From positions 1-36,825 of the IMG/VR virus record IMGVR_UViG_3300037189_010556: a stretch of DNA of 36,825 nt; one strand, given 5' to 3'. Each line of letters begins with the position of its first letter. The first letter of the stretch is position 1. A program made the position numbers and the translations under genes. This DNA comes from a virus. This document shows, in pieces, positions 15,525-22,772 of the stretch. The notes beneath the pieces are model-generated. The model was not told the origin of the DNA. It was given only the letters and a program-made list of their open reading frames with translations, and ran no database searches.

Positions 15525-16655
15525 ATGAAAAACACGTTTTATTGCGCCGCTCCTTGGCGTGGTCTACATATAAATCCCCGTGGCGATGTTAAAACTTGCT
15601 GTGCCGGTGACCCTAATATGTTAGGTAATCTGAATACAAGCACAATTGAAGAAATACTTCACGGCCCGGTACTACAAGAAATACGACAAACTATACGATC
15701 CGGAGAGCCACATGCTTATTGTTACAACTGTGTACAGGCCGAACGTTATGGACGCAGTGAACGAAATTGGCACAATGACGTAAGCCCTGAGTTTAATTGT
15801 TCCACTGCTGTTGATGACGATCATACACCAGTGCTAATAGATGTTAGGTGGAATACCACTTGTAATTTAAGTTGTAACTATTGTGGTGAGGCATGCAGTT
15901 CTAAATGGGCCAGTATTAAACAAATACCAGTTAAATCTGGCGCACGACCTTACTACAATGATGTCTGTGATTATCTTGCCAAGCACCGAGACAGTATACG
16001 AGAAGTAGCACTAGTTGGTGGTGAGCCGTTGTTATTGCCAGAAAACGAACGACTACTGGATGTTATTCCTGATGGTTGCATAGTAACCTTAATAACCAAT
16101 GTCAGTGTTGATTTAGCCAATAATAAAATATTTCAAAAGTTGTCTAAAAGAAAACGTGTAGGTTGGAGTTTGAGTTTTGACAATGTATATGATCGTTTTG
16201 AGTATGTAAGGCACGGCGGCAAATGGGAATTGTTATTAAAAAATTTAACACTAATACAAGACTTGATGCAGACACAGGGCCACTGGGGTGGCATACACGC
16301 TGTTTACAATCTGTATAATGCAACTAGATTATTTGAACTTACTAGATTTGCTCGAGAGCGCGGGTTACAAATCACTTGGCAAACATTATATCAACCCGAT
16401 TATCTTGACCCACAAAGACTTGGGAATGAAATTAAAACTTTAGCAGCCAACGAGATTCATCGACTGTTTAATAGTGGTCTTTGTTTTCCCAGTGAACGTG
16501 CTTTTTTTGAAAACGTATTGCAAGCACTGGGCAATAACAGTGATAATTTAATTGTAGACCTGCAACAACACATAAACAAAATTGAAAAGAAATTTCATAT
16601 TAACCAACAAGGTGCCTTTGAAAAACTCTGGCCTGAAATACATGAACTCTTTTGA
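15525..16655 (+). CDS. radical SAM protein with N-terminal Twitch domain
   Basis: 376 residues. The N-terminus has C-A-A-P-W-R-G-L-H-I-N-P-R-G-D-V-K then T-C-C-A-G, the cysteine pattern of a Twitch/SPASM-type auxiliary iron-sulfur domain placed before the core, as in the N-Twitch radical SAM group. A C-Y-N-C pair follows near residue 66. The radical SAM core has C113-N-L-S-C117-N-Y-C120 and the V-G-G-E-P-L motif that binds SAM. Enzymes of this layout act on peptides or sugars, but the substrate here is unknown. Neighbours are a DUF6492-type transferase, a PIG-L deacetylase and an SGNH hydrolase, so modification of a glycan or glycopeptide is the favoured context. It overlaps the next gene by 14 bp. 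Confidence 0.85.
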   Translation: MKNTFYCAAPWRGLHINPRGDVKTCCAGDPNMLGNLNTSTIEEILHGPVLQEIRQTIRSGEPHAYCYNCVQAERYGRSERNWHNDVSPEFNCSTAVDDDHTPVLIDVRWNTTCNLSCNYCGEACSSKWASIKQIPVKSGARPYYNDVCDYLAKHRDSIREVALVGGEPLLLPENERLLDVIPDGCIVTLITNVSVDLANNKIFQKLSKRKRVGWSLSFDNVYDRFEYVRHGGKWELLLKNLTLIQDLMQTQGHWGGIHAVYNLYNATRLFELTRFARERGLQITWQTLYQPDYLDPQRLGNEIKTLAANEIHRLFNSGLCFPSERAFFENVLQALGNNSDNLIVDLQQHINKIEKKFHINQQGAFEKLWPEIHELF

Positions 16656-17475
16656 TCTAGTAACTGTGGTATTTGCCGAGGAATTACCTGTACTAAAAGT
16701 GCAGGCACAGTCTATAGAAAAATACTGCGGTAAGTTAAACATTGGAAAAATTATTGTTGTTGTAAATGACAACGAAGATGTGCAGGTTGATACAAATTGG
16801 TACGGAAAACACAAAGACCGTGTGGTTGTGATTAATCGAAGCAAGTATGGTAATTTTAACTGTGATGGTTGGGTAAGTCAGCAAATTTTAAAAATATTCG
16901 GCAGTGCTGAAGGTAGTAGCAAATGGTCAATTGTGTTAGATGCTAAGACAATATTTGTTAGCACAATTGATCCGACTGTGATATTTGATGTTGGTGGCAG
17001 AATACGATCTGGATCTATTCCAATATATCCAGTGTTTTACCCATCAAAAAAGTTAGTCGAAGAGTTGTTTGATATAGAGATAAACGAAGTAATTGGTCCG
17101 TCTGGAGTTCCGTTCTTTTTTCATAATCAAACAGTCAGGGAAATGATAATAGACATTGAGTCTCGTAGTAATCAGACATTTAGTCAGTACTTCCAGGACA
17201 AAGGAATGATCACTGAATTTATGTTATATTCAGCGTATGTTAAACATCGGTATGGACCAGTTAATCATTTATATGGCGGATACTTCGACTACAAAGTAGT
17301 AAATGTCTGCCATAGCGAAGTTGCTGTTTTTGATGAAAAATTTAAAGACATGCACCATGACAATGTGCTAACAGTATCGGTACATCGTAATGCCTGGAAA
17401 CATCTATCTCAGCAACAACAGCAAGATTATCGAAATTTATTATTAGAAAAGAAATTAGAAAGCAGTCATTTATGA
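16642..17475 (+). CDS. DUF6492-like putative glycosyltransferase
   Basis: 277 residues from ATG 16642 (M-N-S-F-D-L-V-T-V-V-F), overlapping the radical SAM gene. An in-frame ATG 60 bp upstream lies deep in that gene and adds a non-family extension. The start 'FDLVTVVFAEELPVLKVQAQSIEKY' (quoted in parts: F-D-L-V-T-V-V-F, L-K-V-Q-A-Q-S) matches the opening strand and helix of DUF6492 proteins, GT-A-like enzymes. W-S-I-V-L-D-A-K-T strand with D-A-K stands where a DxD metal motif is expected. A later P-S-G-V-P-F-F-F-H segment resembles the acceptor side of the family. A cytoplasmic sugar transfer reaction is likely; donor and acceptor are unknown. Its stop overlaps the next start (ATGA). Confidence 0.68.
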   Translation: MNSFDLVTVVFAEELPVLKVQAQSIEKYCGKLNIGKIIVVVNDNEDVQVDTNWYGKHKDRVVVINRSKYGNFNCDGWVSQQILKIFGSAEGSSKWSIVLDAKTIFVSTIDPTVIFDVGGRIRSGSIPIYPVFYPSKKLVEELFDIEINEVIGPSGVPFFFHNQTVREMIIDIESRSNQTFSQYFQDKGMITEFMLYSAYVKHRYGPVNHLYGGYFDYKVVNVCHSEVAVFDEKFKDMHHDNVLTVSVHRNAWKHLSQQQQQDYRNLLLEKKLESSHL

Positions 17476-17975
17476 AATGTTTAGCAATGGTGGCCCACCC
17501 CGACGATTGTATTATATTTGCCTGGCATTATATAATGACCAACAAAGAAAATGACTGGCATATCTGTTATCTTACATACAAAGAACCAGATGCCAGGGCA
17601 ACAGAAATTAAAAAGTTTTGGCAGCATCACGGAATCACTACTAGTTTTTTAGGATTTGTTGATAACTTTCAAGATTTAGTTACCGGACAGATTAGTTTTG
17701 ATCAGAATCAGGCTCGCAGACTTATAGAAGAAAAATGCCAGGGGTATGATTTAATATTAACGCACAACGAAAGAGGCGACTACGGTCACTTGCATCATTG
17801 TTTTGTACACGATAGTGTGATTAAAGAAAACAAACAAGTAGTATACTTTGGCACTGAACAAGAACACAATCATAAATGCACTACACACAAGCAATATGAT
17901 TTAAATTTGTTGCCGTTGCATCGTGAAGTAATTGCAAACTTTGGTTTTAGAAAAACCAATTATTATACAGTGTAA
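17472..17975 (+). CDS. PIG-L/LmbE-family deacetylase
   Basis: 167 residues. M-V-A-H9-P-D-D12 at the N-terminus is the zinc/catalytic AHPDD motif of PIG-L/LmbE N-acetylglucosaminyl deacetylases. H-N-E-R-G-D-Y-G-H-L-H-H in the second half carries the remaining histidine ligand in the usual G-x-Y-x-H-x-x-H form. The family removes acetyl groups from GlcNAc in conjugates such as GlcNAc-PI, mycothiol precursors or antibiotics. The protein is shorter than typical members (about 230), lacking some C-terminal helices, but the active site seems complete. ATGA coupling to the transferase upstream implies they work on the same glycan. The acceptor is inferred only from context. Confidence 0.8.
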   Translation: MKCLAMVAHPDDCIIFAWHYIMTNKENDWHICYLTYKEPDARATEIKKFWQHHGITTSFLGFVDNFQDLVTGQISFDQNQARRLIEEKCQGYDLILTHNERGDYGHLHHCFVHDSVIKENKQVVYFGTEQEHNHKCTTHKQYDLNLLPLHREVIANFGFRKTNYYTV

Positions 17976-17978
17976 ATA
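17971..17978 (+). promoter_or_regulatory. T4-type late promoter
   Basis: TGTAAATA, overlapping the stop of the deacetylase gene. The predicted start near 17984 leaves a 10-nt leader with AAAGG (17984-17988) before the ATG at 17994. Confidence 0.4.
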
Positions 17979-17993
17979 AAATAAAGGATTGAT

Positions 17994-18794
17994 ATGAAAT
18001 TAATGGTAGCTGGATGTAGTTTTTCTGCGGTAAGCAAGTCCTTGCCCGGTACATCATGGAGCGAAGTATTGGCAGAAAAACTAGGCTGGGAATTAGTCAA
18101 CCTAGCACGTCAAGGATGTAGCAATGGTGGTATCAGGCTGCAGATTGAAGAAATAAGACGTCAAAAGCCCGACTTTGCTATTATCACACCAACATTCTGG
18201 GACAGGATGGAAATACCGGCTCGTGCCGCACCATACGATTGGAATCAAAAAGGCGGCGGTGTTAATCCACCACTTGAACGTCACCTGCAGGACAAAAACA
18301 AAAACAACGGATACAATCGTAATGATGGGATTGATAATGTTAACTACGGCAATAACAACTATAACATGATCTGTGAAACTATTTTTAGTCTAGCAGAAAA
18401 CTATCCCCATCCGTATCGCTCGGGGAAAATTGATAAACAAACACAGACAGCCATACGCCACTGGATTGACTGCATCTACGACACACACTGGAAAAAACAA
18501 CAAGACGAATGGATTATTCGAGAGGGAATTTTACAGCTATATCTTGATGGTATAAAATTTTTAGTACAGCCGGTTCTGTTATGGCCACACGAAGTTGATA
18601 ATCCTAAACTATGGCGCAGTGCATTTCCTTCGATTATACCCGATCATTATATCATGCAGAGCTCTGAAGAAAGTGTATTATCTGTATGCGGCAACAATCC
18701 TTTTACCGGAAGTGATCCTGGATATCACAGCGAGCCCCGGGGACAAGCGGCTATTGCTGAAAACTGGCATAGACGAATAGTTAATTTTAACTGA
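17994..18794 (+). CDS. SGNH/GDSL-type hydrolase
   Basis: 266 residues with AAAGG upstream. Block I is G-C-S9-F-S (nucleophile S9), block II N-L-A-R-Q-G-C-S-N-G-G-I, block III I-I-T-P-T-F-W-D-R, and block V D241-P-G-Y-H245-S-E-P-R-G-Q, giving a complete Ser/His/Asp arrangement for an esterase such as an O-acetyl-sugar esterase. A low-complexity insertion rich in Asn, Tyr and Gly lies at about 98-125. No signal peptide, so it acts in the cytoplasm or as a virion part. It closes the plus-strand cluster of glycan-like enzymes. The gene is convergent with the next one, only 16 bp apart and with no terminator hairpin between them. Confidence 0.7.
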   Translation: MKLMVAGCSFSAVSKSLPGTSWSEVLAEKLGWELVNLARQGCSNGGIRLQIEEIRRQKPDFAIITPTFWDRMEIPARAAPYDWNQKGGGVNPPLERHLQDKNKNNGYNRNDGIDNVNYGNNNYNMICETIFSLAENYPHPYRSGKIDKQTQTAIRHWIDCIYDTHWKKQQDEWIIREGILQLYLDGIKFLVQPVLLWPHEVDNPKLWRSAFPSIIPDHYIMQSSEESVLSVCGNNPFTGSDPGYHSEPRGQAAIAENWHRRIVNFN

Positions 18795-18810
18795 TATAAT
18801 ATTCTTGTGG

Positions 18811-19812
18811 TCATAGTTTGCCACAGGTAGATATGCACTGATATAACCTGCCATTTTTAATAGAGTCTTTTTCCCAGGACTCTTGTACTTTAGTAAACCA
18901 GTTTAAACAATGTTCAAGACTGTGTTCAAGTGCGTTATTTTCTTTGGCCAGTTGTTCAAGTTGTGTGTTTCCTGGATGAGTCATTTGTCCGGGGTAGAAA
19001 CCTAACCAACAACAAGGATAAACGGACCCATCGGCTGCAACATAAATGCTAGAAGTTCTTTTAGCATAGCAGTGTATTTTACAATCTAAGGTATCTTTTT
19101 CAAATTGAATTGTGTCTTTGTCAAACCAAGTTAAATGGCTGTTTAACAGATCCTGAATATTGGGCATATCGGGCTCGTTGCCAAACTTAGTTCCAATCCT
19201 ATGACTAAAAGATCCGTCACGGTTATATACCGGACCACGGTTTCTTCCTTCATCGATGTTTTCAAATTGTGTAAATCCCATTTCTTTTGCAGTACGTTTA
19301 CAAGCATTAATTTGATGTTGATTATGATCAAACGGAATAAATCTCCATACTGCATAGCCCCCGGCATCTATAAACGCCTGTGCATTTTTAATTACAGTGT
19401 GCCAGTCTGTGTCCTGCCTGTACAACGAATGTGTGTCCTCAAGCCCATCAAGCGCAAACCCAATTTGTACATTTGGCAAAGCCAATTGACTCCACCACTG
19501 CGGAGTACGCATACTACCATTGGTGTTAATTGTAATTTTTTTAGCATTGTGTTCTACTAGATATTGCACTATTTCTAATGCGTCTGACGCTAGACCAAAG
19601 TCGCCTAGATTACCGTTAAAATTTATAACATCCAGCTGTGCAATCAGTTCAGGTGTGCATATTTTTTTAAAATCTTGTAGTTTTAATTCAGTGATTGGGT
19701 ACCCACTGTTATAATTGTACCCTCGGTAATTCCGTGGACAAAGCGGGCACCGAGCCTGGCATCGAGTAGTTAATTCAAACTGAATACTTTTTACATCATT
19801 GATGGATATCAT
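18811..19812 (-). CDS. radical SAM/SPASM-type protein
   Basis: 333 residues from ATG at 19812; a longer in-frame start 45 bp upstream adds a hydrophobic extension and would overlap the divergent gene, while a late octamer sits just before 19812. The core motif is C18-Q-A-R-C22-P-L-C25, with N-F-N-G-N-L-G-D in the SAM-binding region and I-N-T-N-G-S on a later strand. The C-terminal part has C-K-I-H-C-Y-A-K-R and Y-P-C-C-W-L-G, then C-L and C-I-S-T-C, a SPASM-like set of cysteines for auxiliary clusters. Such enzymes modify peptides or act as anaerobic sulfatase maturases or sugar enzymes. Substrate is not evident. It is one of two minus-strand genes in the window. Confidence 0.85.
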   Translation of the reverse strand: MISINDVKSIQFELTTRCQARCPLCPRNYRGYNYNSGYPITELKLQDFKKICTPELIAQLDVINFNGNLGDFGLASDALEIVQYLVEHNAKKITINTNGSMRTPQWWSQLALPNVQIGFALDGLEDTHSLYRQDTDWHTVIKNAQAFIDAGGYAVWRFIPFDHNQHQINACKRTAKEMGFTQFENIDEGRNRGPVYNRDGSFSHRIGTKFGNEPDMPNIQDLLNSHLTWFDKDTIQFEKDTLDCKIHCYAKRTSSIYVAADGSVYPCCWLGFYPGQMTHPGNTQLEQLAKENNALEHSLEHCLNWFTKVQESWEKDSIKNGRLYQCISTCGKL

Positions 19813-19816
19813 AGTG

Positions 19817-19824
19817 TATTTAAG
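19817..19824 (-). promoter_or_regulatory. T4-type late promoter, minus strand
   Basis: CTTAAATA read on the minus strand, ending 5 nt before the minus-strand ATG at 19812. It is paired with a plus-strand octamer 20 bp away, forming a compact divergent late-promoter region. Confidence 0.45.
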
Positions 19825-19843
19825 TTTCCAAATAACTAAAGAT

Positions 19844-19851
19844 AATAAATA
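19844..19851 (+). promoter_or_regulatory. T4-type late promoter
   Basis: AATAAATA ending 5 nt before the ATG at 19856. It supports that ATG over an upstream in-frame ATG at 19799, which would lie inside the divergent gene. Confidence 0.5.
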
Positions 19852-19855
19852 TAGC

Positions 19856-20146
19856 ATGGATGCACGATTTGTTCAATTGGTATTTGATGTTGCTTGTACA
19901 CGTCCGGAATTGAACCCGGTGTATCGTGTTTTTATCGAAGACGAGATGTTAATTGAACGTAAATGGCGCTGGAATGATCCAGCAATTTACCTACAAGAAA
20001 TGTTACAATTGATGGTTCCACCGGGGAAGTATAATATACGCTTTGAAACTCCTGGGAACGAAGTTGGTGTAATAACCAATACAAACGGTCGTGTAATACA
20101 AGGCCCGGCTAAGTTAAAAAGCAATTATCTTTTAAAGGTTAGTTAA
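19856..20146 (+). CDS. phage protein of unknown function
   Basis: 96 residues from ATG 19856 (M-D-A-R-F-V-Q-L). Mostly beta strands: V-Y-R-V-F-I-E-D-E-M-L-I, a W-R-W motif, a short helix I-Y-L-Q-E-M-L-Q, then P-P-G-K-Y-N-I-R-F-E, as in small jelly-roll or Ig-like phage accessory domains. No cysteine-based or catalytic motif beyond a single Cys. It starts a late operon that runs into the second group of targeting-peptide genes, and its stop shares a base with the next ATG (TTAATG). A virion decoration or assembly role is inferred from position only. Confidence 0.6.
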   Translation: MDARFVQLVFDVACTRPELNPVYRVFIEDEMLIERKWRWNDPAIYLQEMLQLMVPPGKYNIRFETPGNEVGVITNTNGRVIQGPAKLKSNYLLKVS

Positions 20147-20346
20147 TGAGAATACGCGAAATTTTAGAAAGCGCAACTACTAGCAGTGGATCAATTGCTA
20201 CAGTAGCAAGTCCATTAATGGCTCAAAGTCGTGACGGCGGAAATTTATTATCAGGTAAATATACTAATACTCCCTTCACCGGGCAATTAAAGAAACAAAG
20301 GAAAAATCGTGCTCGCAGACAGTTTGAAAACTCTATTGGCAACTGA
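20146..20346 (+). CDS. small basic protein with capsid-targeting-like N-terminus
   Basis: 66 residues. The start M-R-I-R-E-I-L-E-S fits M-[RK]-x-x-[ED]-[FIL]-x-E, with I-L-E as the expected prohead-protease site. The rest is Ser/Thr/Gly-rich (T-T-S-S-G-S-I-A-T-V-A-S-P-L) followed by a strongly basic stretch K-K-Q-R-K-N-R-A-R-R, suitable for binding DNA in the head. No fold is recognised. Its end overlaps the Dps gene start by 38 bp in another frame. Internal head protein is the best guess. Confidence 0.6.
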   Translation: MRIREILESATTSSGSIATVASPLMAQSRDGGNLLSGKYTNTPFTGQLKKQRKNRARRQFENSIGN

Positions 20347-20752
20347 ATACGCATTCAGTATTAAAGCCCAACTATTCCACTGGAATGTGGAAGGTCCCGA
20401 CTTTGCGCAGTTACACGAATTCTTTGGGGATTTGTACGCAGAAGTATATGATAACAGCATTGATCGCACTGCCGAGTTTATACGAACTCTTGACGATTAT
20501 ACTCCTGGAAGTTTTGAACGATTTGCTGAGCTTTCAATTATCCCTGGACAGATAAAGATACCACGAGCAAGATTAATGATTGAAGAATTATTGGCCAACA
20601 ACGGTCAAATGATTGACTTATTAAATCAATGTTTTGCCGACGCTGAACAAGAAAACAAACAAGGTATCGCCAATTTTATTGCCGAGCGGTTAGATGCGCA
20701 CGGCAAACATAATTGGATGCTAAAGAGCTTTTTGAAGGACCAGCGGGCATGA
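20309..20752 (+). CDS. dps: Dps-like ferritin-fold DNA-protection protein
   Basis: 147 residues from GTG 20309, supported by AAAGGA six nt upstream, inside the end of the preceding gene. The motif F-H24-W-N-V-E-G-P-D-F-x-x-L-H36, then D52-x-x-x-E56, matches the intersubunit di-iron ferroxidase site of Dps; the His-Asp spacing is one residue longer than in E. coli Dps. Four helices of the expected length follow and there is no N-terminal Lys tail. Dps dodecamers oxidise and store iron with peroxide and shield DNA. In a phage it may protect replicating or packaged DNA or be delivered with it. Its TGA overlaps the ATG at 20749. Confidence 0.82.
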   Translation: MLADSLKTLLATEYAFSIKAQLFHWNVEGPDFAQLHEFFGDLYAEVYDNSIDRTAEFIRTLDDYTPGSFERFAELSIIPGQIKIPRARLMIEELLANNGQMIDLLNQCFADAEQENKQGIANFIAERLDAHGKHNWMLKSFLKDQRA

Positions 20753-21348
20753 GCAACGAGATTTACGACATTTTACAAAAACTTACTTTAATTGAAGGTA
20801 ATATTACCCCCACCGGCGTTAAGAAGGGGTTGAACCAGCAACAAAAGTCTGCGCCACAATTGCCAGCATTGTTTAAGCCCACACACATTAAAGCATTGGG
20901 CAACAAAACAGATCCTAAGCATCCAGCATCAAAATATTTTGTCGGCGCCGAAAGTGTGGAACTCAGTGAAGAACAGGATATTGATGAAGATGTTTTAAGT
21001 AAAGTTAAAAAAACATTAGGCGATTATTTAAAAAATATCGAAGATGAGATCGGGCATAAAGAAAAATCCGACACCAGCTTTAAAAATAAAAAACAAGAAA
21101 CAGATGAAGTGGCAATTGACCCACCAACTGCTAGCTTTCCAATTAAAACTATTGCACTAGAAAATGGGCGTGTCTGCGAAATTCACGGTGACACAGGTCG
21201 TGGATTTGAAATTCGACATAATGGAAAAATTTTACCTAGCCGATTTGATGACATCGATCACGCAGTAATGGCTGTAGATATGTATGCTGCCAAACGTAAA
21301 AAAAATAATAACAACGACATACAGTCGGACTACATGGAAGAAAAATAA
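20749..21348 (+). CDS. phage protein of unknown function, possible virion cargo
   Basis: 199 residues from ATG 20749, chosen for its ATGA overlap with the Dps stop and GAAGGA about 9 nt upstream. An in-frame TTG at 20713 would add M-D-A-K-E-L-F-E-G-P-A-G, which resembles the targeting peptides of the neighbours (L-F-E site), so this start is also worth testing. The N-terminal helix Y-D-I-L-Q-K-L-T-L-I-E-G and the 'VPQLPALFKP'-like segment (here A-P-Q-L-P-A-L-F-K-P) recall proteins I have seen in aquatic large phages. The middle is Lys/Glu-rich; the end has a small alpha/beta domain ('IEIHGDTGRGFEIRHNG' type). No catalytic motif. Confidence 0.6.
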   Translation: MSNEIYDILQKLTLIEGNITPTGVKKGLNQQQKSAPQLPALFKPTHIKALGNKTDPKHPASKYFVGAESVELSEEQDIDEDVLSKVKKTLGDYLKNIEDEIGHKEKSDTSFKNKKQETDEVAIDPPTASFPIKTIALENGRVCEIHGDTGRGFEIRHNGKILPSRFDDIDHAVMAVDMYAAKRKKNNNNDIQSDYMEEK

Positions 21349-22772
21349 TGCGCACATTAGACCTTTTTGAAAACTCAGACTACAACGAAGATGCTGGCCT
21401 TGAAGAAGGCGGCTATAGAAACTACGATGATAACCGCACAGGTTTTGGTCGCCCATCAAGAGATATGAGTGACGAAGCCAACATGATGTATCGTTACGAT
21501 ACTGCTGACGGTAAACTTAAACAACGCATGATTGCCAATCCGCAGAGACAACAGGCATTTAATGCAGGTTTCAAAGACACACATGAAGAAGCATTAAAAG
21601 CGCACAACATTATTCGCAGTAAGTTTGGTGCTAACAAGTATGTACAAAAACAAGGTGCCAAATGGGTACCGGTATACCCATATGGTGAGCAAGGTGTGGC
21701 GGAAGGCTCACAACAAGTTGATTCACTGGTCACTGACGCATTAAAAATAATGCAAGGCCCAAAATTAAATGATGCTGTACAAGCATTAAAGACTGTGCTG
21801 GGAGATAGAGAATACAATAGCCGTCGTGGCTTTTATAATTTCTATGTTAGACAAATCATCGACATGTATGGTCAACAAGGCGTAAATGAAGGTGTAGAAG
21901 ACAGTCCAGTGGCCGGTGCTATTACTCGCAGAATTCTAATGCAACGCACAGACTTATTATCTAAGTACGGTCCTGAAAAAGTAACAGCCGCAATTGATGA
22001 AGTCGCCGATTTTGTAGGCGATGTCGACGAAATCGGCAGTAGCGATGTTAGTGGCTGGGTCAAGCAAGTTGAACAATCTTTAGGCGGTGTAAATGAAACA
22101 AATAAACAAGGTACTCCGCAAAGTCATCAAGCTAAAACTACATTGAAGCATTTGAAGAAAGCTAGTTACGGTGACCGAGCAGATGCCGCAAACATTAAAT
22201 CTGGTATTTCGGGAGTTGCGGATAGAATTAAGTTCCTACAAAGAGCCAAAGATGAAGGCAATTTAGTAGATGAAGCAGAAATATCACAGAGCAGAATTAG
22301 TAAAATGAATACGCCTAATCAAGAATTTTATGGCAAGAATCCTCATTTTGCCAAAGGCGGCGAAGTAAAAAACATAGGCAAGACAGTTGATGCCACCGGC
22401 AAGCCTGTTAGTGCATTAGCCACAAAAGTTACACCACAGTTTAATAAACCAGCACCAGTTAAGAAATTACGAGCAACTCCATTTGAAGAAGATACAGGTG
22501 ATTTACAACAACGACTAGGCACCTTAGAATCTGCAATGGTCAAAGCTAGAAACATTACCAAGGCTATCAAGTACGATGGAACAGTTAGCGACATTCTAGT
22601 AAGCATACGTCAACTTGCTGAAAATGCTGGGATTGATGCTAGGGATTTATCTTACGCTGAAAACGAAGTGTTTGATGCAAAAAAACAACTTGAGTCAGCA
22701 ATATACGGATTGGACGAAGTTTTTGAAGATGCAATTCAGAATCTACGCTACCAGTTAGATTCTGAAGATTAA
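21348..22772 (+). CDS. modular virion-type protein with capsid-targeting-like N-terminus and protease-site-like linkers
   Basis: 474 residues. The start M-R-T-L-D-L-F-E-N ends in L-F-E. Modules are separated by near-identical linkers Q-G-V-A-E-G-S (nt about 21690-21710), Q-G-V-N-E-G-V (about 21877-21897) and G-G-V-N-E-T-N (about 22084-22104), each with a V-x-E that resembles a prohead-protease site. The first module includes 'KFGANKYVQKQGAKW', the second 'DREYNSRRGFYNFYVRQ', the third a helical domain, and the last (from about residue 380) a helical bundle. It looks like a polyprotein of small domains to be cut during head maturation. No enzymatic motif. The stop overlaps the convergent minus-strand gene by 4 bp. 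Confidence 0.65.
   Translation: MRTLDLFENSDYNEDAGLEEGGYRNYDDNRTGFGRPSRDMSDEANMMYRYDTADGKLKQRMIANPQRQQAFNAGFKDTHEEALKAHNIIRSKFGANKYVQKQGAKWVPVYPYGEQGVAEGSQQVDSLVTDALKIMQGPKLNDAVQALKTVLGDREYNSRRGFYNFYVRQIIDMYGQQGVNEGVEDSPVAGAITRRILMQRTDLLSKYGPEKVTAAIDEVADFVGDVDEIGSSDVSGWVKQVEQSLGGVNETNKQGTPQSHQAKTTLKHLKKASYGDRADAANIKSGISGVADRIKFLQRAKDEGNLVDEAEISQSRISKMNTPNQEFYGKNPHFAKGGEVKNIGKTVDATGKPVSALATKVTPQFNKPAPVKKLRATPFEEDTGDLQQRLGTLESAMVKARNITKAIKYDGTVSDILVSIRQLAENAGIDARDLSYAENEVFDAKKQLESAIYGLDEVFEDAIQNLRYQLDSED

Noticed and set aside
18795-18800. TATAAT sequence between convergent genes
   Set aside because: No gene starts downstream on the plus strand and no -35 box is visible; AT-rich chance match.
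15525-19812. Either radical SAM gene as QueE for deazaguanine synthesis
   Set aside because: QueE is about 220 residues with a distinct cysteine cluster and no SPASM/Twitch cysteines; both proteins here are larger with extra cysteine motifs.
19799-19855. Upstream ATG for the gene at 19856
   Set aside because: The extension lies inside the divergent radical SAM gene and upstream of a late octamer, so it would not be transcribed from it.
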